DNA of 64,000 nt from Bdellovibrionaceae bacterium UBA2316 (GTDB taxonomy: Bacteria > Bdellovibrionota > Bdellovibrionia > Bdellovibrionales > Bdellovibrionaceae): NCBI GenBank assembly GCA_002345205.1, contig DDVI01000034.1, forward strand, positions 3,115 through 67,114, read 5' to 3'. Positions 34,594 through 44,485 of the stretch are shown here, one piece after another (the first letter of the stretch is position 1; each line of letters starts with the position of its first letter). Under the pieces are notes generated by a model. It ran no database searches. It had not been told where the DNA came from and saw only the letters and a list, made by a program, of their open reading frames with translations. The position numbers and the translations under genes are program-made.

Positions 34594-35700
34594 ATGAAAA
34601 TTCCTGATTATATAAATCACCTTACTGCTTACAAACCGGGCAAGCCAATCGAAGAGACTCAGCGCGAGTACGGACTCACGCAGGTTTTCAAGTTAGCAAG
34701 TAACGAAAACCCGTTAGGTCCTAGTCCGTTAGTACAAAAAGCTTTAGAAAAAGCGATTGCTAATCAACATCTTTATCCGGATCCAAGTCAGTACGAACTT
34801 CTTAAAGCAGCCGCCCAATTTTGGGATGTAAAATCGGAAAATATTTCATTCGGGAACGGAACCGACGAGATAATTGATTTTTTAGTTCGTATCTTCTGTC
34901 GTGCACATGATCAAATTTTGTTTCCTCAATATGCATTTCAAGCTTACGAGGTTACTGCGGGCGCGTGCCAAGTGGAATGTGTACGAGCTCCGCTTAAAAA
35001 TACGTGGCATTTTGACTTGCAGAAAACAATTGAAACATTTGAAAAAAATAGAGCCAAAATTAAAATCGTTTTCGTAGCAAACCCGAACAATCCAACGGGA
35101 ACATACATGGATGCGCAGACCGTACGTGCATTCCTTGATTATTTCCGTGAACAAAGAGACGTTTTGGTGGTGTTCGACGAAGCGTATTTTGAGTTCACGC
35201 GTGCTAAAGATTACGAGTCGGCATTGCCGTTCTTAAAAACTACCGACAATTTAGTCGTGTTAAGAACATTTTCGAAAATATTTGGGATGGCGGGATTGCG
35301 CTTAGGTGCGATGATCGCCGGTTCAGATATCGTCCAAGCCTATAATAAAATGAGAAAGCCATTCAACGTGAGTGGATTAGCCCAAGCGGCAGGTATCGCT
35401 GCGATGTCTGATAAGGCGTTTATCAAAAAAACCCAGGAAATCACCTGGAGTGGATTAGATTATTTCTATAGAGAACTAACTCGTTTAAAAATTGATTACA
35501 TTCCGTCAGAAGGCAATTTTGTACTTATCGATGTAAAAACGGATGCTAACCAAATATTTGAAAAATTACTTCGAAAGGGCATCATTTTACGCCCAGTAAA
35601 AAATTACGGATTACCACAGCATTTACGTATGAGCGTTGGACTAGACGTGGAAAATCAAGCCGCTATCAAAGCGTTATCAGAGGTTTTAGGTCATGGGTAA
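34594..35700 (+). CDS. hisC: Histidinol-phosphate aminotransferase
   Basis: PLP aminotransferase of fold type I. LASNENPLGPSP near residue 35, GNGTDEIID, NPNNPTGTY, VFDEAYFEF and the PLP Lys in RTFSKIFGMAGLRLG; C-terminal Arg in HLRMSVG binds the substrate phosphate. 368 residues. No other his gene is adjacent; HisC-type enzymes can also serve tyrosine/phenylalanine synthesis. Overlaps cmk by eight bases, so both are one transcript. Confidence 0.92.
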   Translation: MKIPDYINHLTAYKPGKPIEETQREYGLTQVFKLASNENPLGPSPLVQKALEKAIANQHLYPDPSQYELLKAAAQFWDVKSENISFGNGTDEIIDFLVRIFCRAHDQILFPQYAFQAYEVTAGACQVECVRAPLKNTWHFDLQKTIETFEKNRAKIKIVFVANPNNPTGTYMDAQTVRAFLDYFREQRDVLVVFDEAYFEFTRAKDYESALPFLKTTDNLVVLRTFSKIFGMAGLRLGAMIAGSDIVQAYNKMRKPFNVSGLAQAAGIAAMSDKAFIKKTQEITWSGLDYFYRELTRLKIDYIPSEGNFVLIDVKTDANQIFEKLLRKGIILRPVKNYGLPQHLRMSVGLDVENQAAIKALSEVLGHG

Positions 35701-36364
35701 ATTTGGAACGGTTGTTACAATTGATGGGCCTGCAGCCAGTGGTAAATCGTCAGTGAGCCGTGAAATCGCTCGAAAACATGGTTGGAAATGGGTTTCTACG
35801 GGAGCTTTTTATCGTGGTCTTGCGTTTGTGGCATTAAAGAAAAATGTTGATTTAGAAAACACAAAGGCTTTGGTTGATTTATGTCATAGCGATGAGTGGT
35901 CTATTGAGTTGACGCCTGAAAAAACAGAAGTTGTTTTTCAGGGAGTGGATGTTACGGACCAGATTAATCATGAAGATGTGGGTAGCTTTGCAAGTCGGAT
36001 TAGTCATCACCAAGATGTGCGAAAGGCATTATTGGCGGCTCAACGAAACTGCGCCCTAGGACAAAAAGGTTTAGTGGCGGAAGGCCGCGATTGTGGCACT
36101 GTCGTTTTTCCCGATGCTCCCATTAAAGTTTATTTAACGGCAAAAAGTGAAAACCGAGCTCTACGTCGTGCCTTAGAGCAAGGAGCCGACCTTCAAGAAG
36201 TTCAATCGGCTCAAAAAATTAGGGATCGCCAAGATTCTTCACGGAAAGCAGCGCCACTGCAAGTTCCTGACAATGCACTTGTAATTGATACCACGGAGCT
36301 AGACCTTCAAGGGGTCGTACAGGCTGTAGACAATCATATTAAAAACAAACTTCAAAGTCCCTAG
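35693..36364 (+). CDS. cmk: Cytidylate kinase
   Basis: Phosphorylates CMP and dCMP. P-loop TIDGPAASGKSS near residue 10, STGAFYRGLA, the CMP-site VAEGRDCGTVVFPDA and the lid RDRQDSSR-type region (IRDRQDSSRKAAPL). 223 residues. hisC-cmk linkage before rpsA is common in bacteria, and rpsA does follow after one inserted lipoprotein gene. Confidence 0.95.
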   Translation: MGKFGTVVTIDGPAASGKSSVSREIARKHGWKWVSTGAFYRGLAFVALKKNVDLENTKALVDLCHSDEWSIELTPEKTEVVFQGVDVTDQINHEDVGSFASRISHHQDVRKALLAAQRNCALGQKGLVAEGRDCGTVVFPDAPIKVYLTAKSENRALRRALEQGADLQEVQSAQKIRDRQDSSRKAAPLQVPDNALVIDTTELDLQGVVQAVDNHIKNKLQSP

Positions 36365-36386
36365 ACAGGTCGTTCTAATTTGAGAC

Positions 36387-36407
36387 ATGTTTTCTAGTTG
36401 AAAACAT
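36387..36407 (+). terminator. Hairpin after cmk
   Basis: ATGTTTTC (36387-36394) and GAAAACAT (36400-36407) form a perfect 8-bp stem with a five-base loop, 22 bases after the cmk stop, followed by a short T-rich TATTTTCCCC. A weak intrinsic terminator is the likely role. Confidence 0.4.
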
Positions 36408-36496
36408 TATTTTCCCCAGAATCCAGCCAAATTGAGACTGCGCATAGGCTCCTCTAGTTGAGCTTGTAATAATAGAGCTTCTAGGGGGAGAAACTC

Positions 36497-38710
36497 ATGT
36501 CATACTCTTTTCGGGTAGGTAAATATTTACTTTTAAGTCTACTTCCGATTTCGTTTATAGTCTTTCAGAACTGTGGTTGAAGTTTTAATGTCGAGCAGTT
36601 GAGTTCGACGGCGGCCATGGAAACGTTATCTTCTGATCCAAAAATATCTTTTTCACCATCTCCCGACTTATTTAATACCGACAGCGTGAGTTTCGAATTT
36701 GATGTTAAAGTATCTGACGCTGAGTCAATAGCGTCCATCAAATGTCAGTTCCAAAATAATCAACTAGAGGACTGTTCGGACCGGAAAGTAAGTTATTTAA
36801 ATTTAAAGGATGGTATTTATTCTTTAAAGATTTTAGTTTTAACAACTTCGGGACGTAAAGTTGAAGCTGTTAGAGTCTTTCAAAAAGACTCAACTCCGCC
36901 GGTAGTACAGATTTCTGGCGGACCGTCAGCGATTACGAGCGCCGTTCAATCAGAATTCGTTTTTGCGGCTTCGGATAACCTTTCTGGCGTTTTGAAATTG
37001 GAATGTGCAACGGATAATGGAGAGTTTTTAAATTGCCAGTCTCCGGTCACTTTTTCGTCTGTTTCCTTGGGAAATCATGTATTCAAAGTGCGCGCTATCG
37101 ATATGGCGGGGAACGTAAGCCTAGCTAGTCAAACCGAATGGAATGTCGTGTCCGGGACTCTGGCTGTCGTCCTTACTGAAAAGCCAAACGCCACAGTTTC
37201 GAATCTGACCTCTGCAAAGTTTTCGTTTGTTGGAACTGGAGCGGTTTCATATGAGTGTTCATTAAACGGAGCCGCGTATTCTCAATGTGTTTCGCCTGTC
37301 GTGATTCAGGGTTTGGCGAACAAAGAACATGCATTTGAAGTTAAGGGTGTTGGTCCCACAGGCGCTAGATCAGAGCCAGCTCTTTACCGTTGGAAAGTCG
37401 ATACGATTGCCCCCAATGAGCCGAATGTGATGTCTAATTTAGATGACACAGTCGTAGTTTCAAAGAGTGTTAGTTTTGCTTTCGATAGTATCGATCAAGG
37501 ATCAGGCGTCGAATATTACCAGTGCTCATTGGACAATGCTGAGTTTTCTCTGTGTAAAAGTCCTTTAAGTTTTTCAGAATTAAGTTTAGGTGAACATTCT
37601 TTTCGGGTCAGAAGTTACGACTTCGGAAAAAATTTATCACCTCTTTCTAAGGATATTGTATGGACTGTAGTTCCTGATGTTCCCGTATGGAGTCCTTCGC
37701 AAATTTCCGTTGGATTAAATCAGGTTTGTATGGCGAAGTTTTCTGGAGAAAATCCTCTTCTGTGTTGGGGGGATGTTAGTCAGTTAGGTGGCGTTACTAA
37801 AACGGCAACTCAAATACCTGGCTTTGATGGTCACACGATTTTTAGTGTGGGAACTTTGGGTTCCAACGGAACTTTGTGCGGCGTAAAAAATGGCGCTGTG
37901 AGCTGTTCTTCGACCAACTCAAATTATAGTTCTGCCAATCAAGGCCGCATGTTTCAACCGGCAGGGCTAAGCTCGGGTGTTACCGATATTTCAACGGGTT
38001 CAAAAATCTGTGTCGTTCAGAATTCAGCTGTTAAATGTTGGGATGATGGGGATAAAAACGCGCCAGAAGCTGTGCTCGGTCTAGAATCTAATGTTTCCAG
38101 AATCAGTAGCGAACTGTGGCATAATTGTGCGATAAAAAGAGGAACTGTTTGGTGTTGGGGAGGCTTAGCCGGGCCGTTAAAAAACGATGGAAACGCAGAG
38201 TTGTACTATTACCCCAAGCTGACCCGAATTGGTTCTCTGGCTGGTGTTGTAAGTATTGCGGTTAATAGACACGGCGGTTGTGCGACTTTGCAGAGTGGTA
38301 AGGTTAATTGTTGGGGATACAACAGGTACGGTCTTTTAGGATCAAACGTGGCAGATAATGAATTGCGACTCATTCCCGTTGAAATATCGTCCCTAAGCAA
38401 TGTCGTTACTGTGGCCAGTAAAAATGGAACGGCCTGCGCCGTTACCTACAGTCGATCCGTACTGTGTTGGGGAATCATTTTAAAGGGACAAAGTACGACG
38501 GATGTAGTTGAGAGTCAGCTTAGTACGTTTACCAGTGTTCCTACGGTAGTCCCAGGTCTTGAAAAAGATGCTGGATTTGAAATTTCCGTAGGAGAATCGA
38601 ATGTTTGTGTTCAAGCAGGTGGAATTAAATGCTGGGGTGATAATTACTGGGGGCAGCTTGGAAATGACTCCTTGGTGGATAGCGCGACCCCTGTGTCCGT
38701 ACAATTTTAA
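36497..38710 (+). pseudogene. Ig-like/RCC1-repeat lipoprotein interrupted by an in-frame TGA after its lipobox
   Basis: ATG 36497 with GGGGAG upstream starts a lipoprotein signal peptide (KYLLLSLLPISFIVFQNC, lipidated Cys at codon 26). Codon 28 is TGA (36578-36580), and the same frame then stays open for 710 codons to 38710. The mature part has three Ig/chitobiase-like modules, each ending in YxCSLDNAxFxxCxSP-type strands (about 37-380), then RCC1-like repeats with CWGxxxxGQLG units (CWGYNRYGLLG, CWGDNYWGQLG). The frame downstream of 36599 has only a TTG start and no export signal. So either the gene is inactivated by one substitution, or the stop is read through, or the base is an error. Confidence 0.75.
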
Positions 38711-38735
38711 TATTACGCCGAGTTCATTACTGGAA

Positions 38736-38777
38736 AGCCGGTTTCGCCGGCTTAGGCTGTCTTAGGTCTTAGCCTAA
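38736..38777 (+). terminator. Two consecutive hairpins after the lipoprotein gene
   Basis: AGCCGG (38736-38741) pairs with CCGGCT (38747-38752), then TTAGGCT (38752-38758) pairs with AGCCTAA (38771-38777); the two stems share base 38752. No long T-run follows, so termination is uncertain; they may also belong to the rpsA leader. Confidence 0.35.
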
Positions 38778-38833
38778 ATTATAGCTAAAAACCCTTTGAC
38801 TTTGACTCAAAGCCCCCATTACAACCAAACGAC

Positions 38834-38880
38834 ATAAGAATTCTTATAGGTCCAATAAGAGACCTTAAGATCGGGAGGAA
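38834..38880 (+). promoter_or_regulatory. rpsA leader with palindrome, hairpin and distant ribosome-binding site
   Basis: ATAAGAATTCTTAT (38834-38847) is a perfect 14-base palindrome; AGGTC (38848-38852) can pair with GACCT (38861-38865); GGGAGGAA (38873-38880) ends 12 bases before the ATG, further than usual. A promoter TTGACT-N18-TACAAC lies just upstream. Folded leaders with weakly placed ribosome-binding sites are known for S1 autoregulation in enterobacteria; the same is inferred here. Confidence 0.4.
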
Positions 38881-38892
38881 CAATCAATTCAT

Positions 38893-40683
38893 ATGGCAAA
38901 ACAATTAAATAAAACGGAAACGGAACGCGCAAAGGTATTAGCTATCCTAGACGCTGAAGACGAAAAAGTACTTACAGGTGGAGTGTTCGGAACTAAAAGT
39001 CCAGATTTCGACAAACTTTTCACTGATTCAGTAAGAGAGCAAGATTTCAAAGTAGGGGACGTAGTTACCGGATCCGTAGTTGAAGTTCAGAGTGATTATG
39101 TACTAGTAGACATTAATTACAAATCTGAAGGCCTAATTGATATTAATGAATTCAGAGTAGTAGACGGCGTTCGCGACGTAAAAGTTGGCGACAAGGTTGA
39201 AGTTCTAATTGATCGTATTGAAAATGAAAACGGCATGATCGTTTTATCAAAAGATAAAGCTGACATGTTAAGAGCTTGGACTGACATCACTAAAGCGGCA
39301 GAAAACGAAGAAGTGATCGAAGGTACAGTTATCGCTAAAGTTAAAGGTGGCTTACAAGTCGACATCGGCGTGAAAGCATTCTTACCGGGTTCACAAATTG
39401 ATCTAAGACCTGTTCGCAACATGGACATCTTCTTAGGTAAAAAATATAAATTCAAAGTTATCAAGTTTAACAAAAAACGCGGTAACATCGTTCTTTCTCG
39501 TAGAGCATTGCTTGAAGAAGAAAGAGAAAATCTTAAAACACAAACTATCGATCAAATGCGCGAAGGTTCTATCGTAGCTGGTCTTGTTAAGAACATCACT
39601 GATTACGGTGCGTTCATTGACTTGGGTGGTATGGATGGATTGCTTCACATCACTGACATGAGCTGGGGCCGTATTAAGCACCCGTCTGAAGTGATCAACG
39701 TAGGCGACGAAATTCAAGTTAAAGTTCTTAAGTATGACCAAGAAAAACAACGTGTGTCTTTAGGCTTAAAACAGCTTCAAGAAGATCCATGGGGAACTGT
39801 AGCGGCTTCTTACCCAGTGGGCAAAAAAGTTAAGGGTAAAGTTGTTTCTGTTACTGAATACGGTGCATTCGTAGAATTAGCAGAAGGTGTTGAAGGTCTA
39901 ATCCACGTTTCAGAAATGAGCTGGACTAAACGTGTAAAACACGCGAACCAAATCGTACAACCGACTCAAGAAGTAGAAGTACAGGTTCTAGAGATCGACA
40001 ATGAAAATCGCAAGATTTCATTAGGTATGAAGCAATTGATGAGCAATCCTTGGGTTGAGTTGAAAGAAACGTATCCTCCAGGAACAATCATCGAGGGCGA
40101 AGTTAAATCTGTTACTGACTTCGGTGTGTTCATCGGAATCGAAGATGGCATTGACGGTCTAGTTCATATTTCTGACTTCTCTTGGACTAAACGTGTAAAT
40201 CACCCTTCAGAAATGTTTGCTAAAGGTCAAAAAGTACGCGCGGTTGTTCTAGGTGTAGACATCGAAAACGAACGTTTCAGCTTAGGTCTAAAGCAGCTTG
40301 AAAATGATCCTTGGTCAAATATCGAAACTAAATACGCTATCGGAACTCAACACGAAGTAAAAGTAACTAAAGTGGCTGACTTCGGTGCATTCGTAGAACT
40401 TGAAAGCGATATCGAAGGTTTGATCCATGTGTCTGAATTGACTACTGACAAAATTGCTAAACCAGAAGATTTCGTAAAATCAGGCGCGACGTTAAAAGCA
40501 GAAGTTATCTCTATCGATAAAGATGCTCGTAAAATCGGTCTATCTTCTAAACTAGTGAAATTGAGAGAGCAAAAAGCTGATGTTGACGATTATGTTAAAA
40601 AGGCGACGGCTTCTTCAAAAACTAGCTTCGGCGATGTTTTCGGTGATGCTCTTAAAGGCATGAAAACAGATAATAAGAACTAA
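38893..40683 (+). CDS. rpsA: 30S ribosomal protein S1
   Basis: Ribosomal mRNA-binding protein made of six S1 (OB-fold) repeats in 596 residues. The first two, degenerate and ribosome-anchoring, include GDVVTGSVVEVQSDYVLVDI and VIEGTVIAKVKGGLQVDIG; repeats 3-6 carry the regular ITDYGAFIDLGGMDGLLHIT, VTEYGAFVELAEGVEGLIHVS, VTDFGVFIGIEDGIDGLVHI and VADFGAFVELESDIEGLIHV. The Lys-rich C-terminus is normal. Ends just before a strong terminator. Confidence 0.97.
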   Translation: MAKQLNKTETERAKVLAILDAEDEKVLTGGVFGTKSPDFDKLFTDSVREQDFKVGDVVTGSVVEVQSDYVLVDINYKSEGLIDINEFRVVDGVRDVKVGDKVEVLIDRIENENGMIVLSKDKADMLRAWTDITKAAENEEVIEGTVIAKVKGGLQVDIGVKAFLPGSQIDLRPVRNMDIFLGKKYKFKVIKFNKKRGNIVLSRRALLEEERENLKTQTIDQMREGSIVAGLVKNITDYGAFIDLGGMDGLLHITDMSWGRIKHPSEVINVGDEIQVKVLKYDQEKQRVSLGLKQLQEDPWGTVAASYPVGKKVKGKVVSVTEYGAFVELAEGVEGLIHVSEMSWTKRVKHANQIVQPTQEVEVQVLEIDNENRKISLGMKQLMSNPWVELKETYPPGTIIEGEVKSVTDFGVFIGIEDGIDGLVHISDFSWTKRVNHPSEMFAKGQKVRAVVLGVDIENERFSLGLKQLENDPWSNIETKYAIGTQHEVKVTKVADFGAFVELESDIEGLIHVSELTTDKIAKPEDFVKSGATLKAEVISIDKDARKIGLSSKLVKLREQKADVDDYVKKATASSKTSFGDVFGDALKGMKTDNKN

Positions 40684-40742
40684 GTAGCTGTTCTGTACTG
40701 GGTGCTTTGGCACTCAGTAATTTGACATTCCATATAAAGTAT

Positions 40743-40771
40743 AAAAAGGGCTCCTAACGGAGCCCTTTTTT
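40743..40771 (+). terminator. Rho-independent terminator after rpsA
   Basis: GGGCTCC (40748-40754), loop TAAC, GGAGCCC (40759-40765), then six T; five A precede the stem so it could work in both directions. Confidence 0.9.
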
Positions 40772-40805
40772 CGTTTAAGCTTTCCTATACTGTTGGAGAG
40801 TTAAA

Positions 40806-41777
40806 ATGAAAAAAAGTTTCTTGGCTAAAGTCGTTATCGTTGCGGTTGTGTTTCTGGTTCTAGGTATGCTTTTGAAAAAGGGCGGATCTTATTTTTCGGG
40901 TAGCGATGAAGATGCTAAGATCGATGTTTCTAAAAATAGCATTCTGCACATGGAATTAAGTGGCGTTATCATGAATGGTAAACGCTTCATCAAAAATTTA
41001 AATAAATACAAAAAAGATAAAAACATTAAAGCGATTGTTATCAATATCAATTCTCCGGGGGGGGCTGTTGGACCATCACAGGAAATCTTTGCGGAAATTA
41101 AGCGAGCAAGAGAAGAAACTAAAAAGCCAATAATCTGTGTTACGACGGGTATTATGGCGAGCGGTGCGTACTATTCGGCCGTTGCGTGTGACAAGATTGT
41201 GGTCGCGCCAGGAGCATTGGTTGGTTCTATTGGTGTGATCATGGAATTTGCGAATTTGGAAAAGCTCTATGATTGGGCTAAAATTAGTCGCTACACAATC
41301 ACGTCTGGTAAATACAAAGACTCGGGTGCCGAGTTCCGTCCGATGCGTGATGATGAGAAGGCTTTATTTCAGAGCATGATCACGGAAGTGTACCAACAGT
41401 TCCGCACGACAGTTAAGGATGCTCGTAAATTAACGGATCCAGTAATGGACCAATATGCTGATGGTCGTGTGTTCACGGGAACAACGGCTGTAAAAATGGG
41501 TTTCGCTGATCAAGAAGGTATGTTTGAAGATGCTATTAAATTAGCAGCAGCTGATGCAAAGCTTGGGGATGATTTTGAAGTTATCGAAATTCCTAAACGT
41601 AAGAAATCAATTTTAGATTTCGGTGATTCTGGTGAAGATGATCCTGTTAATTCTATCGCAGATCTAAAAGGTATGTTTGGTGACCAAGCGATTGGTCAAT
41701 CTATCGAAAAAGTATTCCGTATGAAGTATTTAAATCAACCGATGTTAATCATGCCCGGCTTCTGGAACGAAAAATAA
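40806..41777 (+). CDS. sppA: Signal peptide peptidase SppA
   Basis: Inner-membrane serine protease that degrades cleaved signal peptides. 323 residues: N-terminal anchor (VVIVAVVFLVLGMLL), ININSPGGAVGPSQEI (clp-like oxyanion region), catalytic Ser in TTGIMASGAYYSA (about 125), VGSIGVIM, and catalytic Lys in ITSGKYKDSG (about 180). The short form, as in Bacillus, works as an octamer rather than the double-domain E. coli enzyme. Followed by the HIT gene after two bases. Confidence 0.92.
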   Translation: MKKSFLAKVVIVAVVFLVLGMLLKKGGSYFSGSDEDAKIDVSKNSILHMELSGVIMNGKRFIKNLNKYKKDKNIKAIVININSPGGAVGPSQEIFAEIKRAREETKKPIICVTTGIMASGAYYSAVACDKIVVAPGALVGSIGVIMEFANLEKLYDWAKISRYTITSGKYKDSGAEFRPMRDDEKALFQSMITEVYQQFRTTVKDARKLTDPVMDQYADGRVFTGTTAVKMGFADQEGMFEDAIKLAAADAKLGDDFEVIEIPKRKKSILDFGDSGEDDPVNSIADLKGMFGDQAIGQSIEKVFRMKYLNQPMLIMPGFWNEK

Positions 41778-41779
41778 AT

Positions 41780-42370
41780 ATGAAAGTAAAACGCGGTAGT
41801 TCAAAGCGAGTATCAAAGAAAAGTACGTCTAAAGCCAAATCCATTGGTGACAAAGATTTGCAAAATATTTCTTTGGTTAAGAATGTTTTGTTTAAGCCGG
41901 CTCGTTATAAATATATTCGTAAGCAGGAAGTCGTTAAAGGGTGTGTTTTTTGTAATTCATCGAAATCGATTTCGATGGAGACTCTGTGTGTTTACAAATC
42001 TGATTATTCGATGATTGTTTTGAATAAGTTTCCTTATAATAGTGGCCATCTATTGGTTTTGCCTCAAGGGCATGGTGGCGATCTGTTAAAATTATCTAGT
42101 GATCAATATGCAGACCTGATGGCAACATTGAAGCTAGCCTGCCAGGCGGTTACCGATATCTATGCGCCTGCCGCATTTAATTTGGGTATGAATCATGGAT
42201 CTTCGGCGGGTGCTGGGATTCCAGAACATTTGCATTTTCATGTGATTCCGCGTTGGGCAGGGGATTTGAATTTTTTCCCATTAATTGCTCAGACAAAAGT
42301 CGTTATTGAAACTCTTGAGCAGACATATCAGAACTACATAGGTTATTTTAACAACAGGGTTTCATCATGA
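41780..42370 (+). CDS. HIT-family hydrolase
   Basis: 196 residues. A Lys/Ser-rich 30-residue N-terminal extension precedes the HIT fold: VFCNS zinc-type start, NKFPYNSGHLLVLP, and the histidine triad HLHFHVIPRW (about 150). The pattern matches bacterial Ap4A/AMP-lysine hydrolases. Its stop overlaps the rhomboid start by four bases, coupling translation within sppA-HIT-rhomboid. Confidence 0.9.
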   Translation: MKVKRGSSKRVSKKSTSKAKSIGDKDLQNISLVKNVLFKPARYKYIRKQEVVKGCVFCNSSKSISMETLCVYKSDYSMIVLNKFPYNSGHLLVLPQGHGGDLLKLSSDQYADLMATLKLACQAVTDIYAPAAFNLGMNHGSSAGAGIPEHLHFHVIPRWAGDLNFFPLIAQTKVVIETLEQTYQNYIGYFNNRVSS

Positions 42371-43137
42371 ATTATCGACCATCTCAAGTTTCAATGTCTA
42401 TTCCTCCATTTCCACCTGCAGTTAAGTGGCTAATGATCGTTACTGTGGCCATTTGGTTTATCGGCCAAGTGATCTTGGAGGGTTTTTTAAAAGTTCCATT
42501 AACGGATATTTTTGCGCTTCAGCCAGGCCAAGTTCTGTTTGATTATTATATCTGGCAGTTGTTTTCGTATATGTTCCTTCATTCTCAGTCCCAGGTGACT
42601 CATATCGTATTTAACATGTTGATGCTTTGGTTTATGGGAGCGGAGCTGGAAACGCGTTGGGGAACGAAGTCGTTTTTAGCCTTTTACATTATTAACGGTA
42701 TCGGCGCGGCTCTGATCTATATATTTGGAATTGCCATGTATTCCTATTTTTCGGGTTCCCAAAAGGGGTTGCTCGTTCCGGTGGTGGGCGCCAGCGGATC
42801 ATTGTTTGCCCTAATGCTGGCTTACGGTTGGTTGTTCGGAGATAGGGTTATCTATTTCTTTATGGTTTTCCCAATGAAGGCTCGTTATTTTGTAATGATC
42901 CTAGGTTTTATCCAAGTTTCATCCCTTTTAACCAGTGGGGTTGTTGGCGGCGAGGTGGCTCATCTAGCCCATTTAGGGGGGATTTTGTCAGGGATCGTCT
43001 ATATATTCTTTTGGGGGCTGTATAAAACACGCGTCCAAGAGGCTAAAAACAAAAAGAAGACTCGAAATCTACGTTTAATTGTAAACAATGACGAGCAAGA
43101 GGGTTCAAAAAAACGCGATCCTCGTTACTGGAACTAA
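42367..43137 (+). CDS. Rhomboid-family intramembrane serine protease
   Basis: 256 residues with six to seven membrane helices. Rhomboid motifs: FNMLMLWFMGAELE (HxxxN-type helix), catalytic Ser in VVGASGSLFALMLAYG, catalytic His in AHLAHLGGILSG. Cleaves membrane proteins within the bilayer. The C-terminal 35 residues are charged and cytoplasmic. Last gene of the sppA operon. Confidence 0.92.
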   Translation: MNYRPSQVSMSIPPFPPAVKWLMIVTVAIWFIGQVILEGFLKVPLTDIFALQPGQVLFDYYIWQLFSYMFLHSQSQVTHIVFNMLMLWFMGAELETRWGTKSFLAFYIINGIGAALIYIFGIAMYSYFSGSQKGLLVPVVGASGSLFALMLAYGWLFGDRVIYFFMVFPMKARYFVMILGFIQVSSLLTSGVVGGEVAHLAHLGGILSGIVYIFFWGLYKTRVQEAKNKKKTRNLRLIVNNDEQEGSKKRDPRYWN

Positions 43138-43203
43138 ATCCTAGACGTTGCGAGCAATTTAAGCTATTTATGTCCATTCAGATTCATAGAAAAGGAATGT
43201 GTT

Positions 43204-43389
43204 ATGTCATTAAGTGATTCATTAAAAAAGTTAAAATTCGATACTCGCCTAACTGAATGGTACATGAAGAACAACATGATGACCCAAGACGAGCTTAAGC
43301 AGGCTTTAGATGCATTACCAGATGTAGCCGCTAATATCGATATCTCTTCTGAAACTGATTCAGATGTTCAACCTGAGGAAACTCACTAG
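43204..43389 (+). CDS. Small acidic hypothetical protein
   Basis: 61 residues, ATG preceded by AAAAGGA. N-terminal basic helix (SLKKLKFDTRLTEWYMKN), a TQDELKQALDALPD helix, then an acidic tail. It looks like a small soluble, possibly DNA- or protein-binding factor; no family recognised. Convergent with the L,D-transpeptidase gene, overlapping it by four bases. Confidence 0.65.
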   Translation: MSLSDSLKKLKFDTRLTEWYMKNNMMTQDELKQALDALPDVAANIDISSETDSDVQPEETH

Positions 43390-44426
43390 TTTTTTGAAGT
43401 AGACGCGGCGGCTGACTCAGCTTGTTTCTGAGTTAGCTCGAAGCCTTCTGGATTTGCTTCTTTCCATTCTTCACTGATAATTTTGTATTTACCATCTAAC
43501 TTAACCGCGTGGATTGTTTTGATCCCGAAATCGGTATGTTTGTCGCTTTGGTATTTTTGTAGAGTTTTAATAATTAACTGATCATTGTGAATCAAAATAA
43601 ATGGCTGATCGAACGACACTTTGATGAAGTCATATTTCCCAATCAAACCTTCTTTGTATTTTCTCCAGCGTTTCTTTGTGTAGCCAAGTGATTTGAAATC
43701 TTCATCGTAAAACTCGATGTATTTATCAATAGATTTACTTTGCCAAGCATCACGCCAACCATCGATGAAGGCGTGGATTTCGCTTTTCTTCTTTTCGTGT
43801 TCGCTGGCTGCTACGAATTTGACTTGGTCAAAAATTAAAATAGGCGTTTCTTTTAACTGAATATATTGAGTTAGTTTTTCAATAACTTCGTTTCTGACCA
43901 CCACGCACCCACGAGAGCCCCGAGTCAAAGGTACGGTGTCGGGAATTGAGTGTAACCAAATTCCACTCCCTGATTTTTTTACACGCATATCAAAAATATT
44001 AGGATAGTCCAATGTGAATGCCATTTTTCCATACGTTTCAAAAGGAATTTGGGGTGGCTTAATTAAGTTTTGGAAAAAATAAATACCTTCGGGTGTTTTA
44101 TGATCGTCACGTTTTGTTTTGTTACCGCCATTTTTGCCAATGTCCGCAGGGAACTCGGCTACTTTTTTAATTTTAGCTTCTTCGCGCTCATATAAAAATA
44201 GAGTTCGCAAACTTTTGTCGACTAAAAAAACATACTTAGCAAAAGCTTTAGTGTCAGCGATTTGTAAAAGTTGTTCCGGCATCAAAGAATCATCCGAAGC
44301 CTTTATCTTATCTTTAGATTCAGATGTGGAAGATGGTGTCGAAGTATCTGACTTTCCTTCAAAAGCTGAAAGTGTCAAAAACAACGACGAAAAAACTAAA
44401 ATGGCATGTCGGGCAGTTGTATTCAT
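43386..44426 (-). CDS. L,D-transpeptidase (YkuD) with NTF2-like C-terminal domain
   Basis: 346 residues: signal peptide (HAILVFSSLFLTLSAF), YkuD catalytic domain (about 65-205) starting KYVFLVDKSLRTLFLY with GIWLHSIPDTV and SRGCVVVRNE, giving His and the nucleophilic Cys, then a SnoaL/NTF2-like domain (about 225-330, FIDGWRDAWQSKSIDKYIEF). This architecture is the Cds6-like family. It forms 3-3 peptidoglycan cross-links or anchors proteins; in predators such enzymes also remodel walls during prey growth. Confidence 0.9.
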   Translation of the reverse strand: MNTTARHAILVFSSLFLTLSAFEGKSDTSTPSSTSESKDKIKASDDSLMPEQLLQIADTKAFAKYVFLVDKSLRTLFLYEREEAKIKKVAEFPADIGKNGGNKTKRDDHKTPEGIYFFQNLIKPPQIPFETYGKMAFTLDYPNIFDMRVKKSGSGIWLHSIPDTVPLTRGSRGCVVVRNEVIEKLTQYIQLKETPILIFDQVKFVAASEHEKKKSEIHAFIDGWRDAWQSKSIDKYIEFYDEDFKSLGYTKKRWRKYKEGLIGKYDFIKVSFDQPFILIHNDQLIIKTLQKYQSDKHTDFGIKTIHAVKLDGKYKIISEEWKEANPEGFELTQKQAESAAASTSKN

Positions 44427-44485
44427 TCTCTATTATTGAACTCCTTATTCTTCCAAAGCGCAAGTCTGGAAAAGCGGTCAAGTTA

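Noticed and set aside
36578..36580. Selenocysteine codon
   Set aside because: No SECIS-like hairpin seen immediately downstream, and the position follows a lipobox where no redox site is expected.
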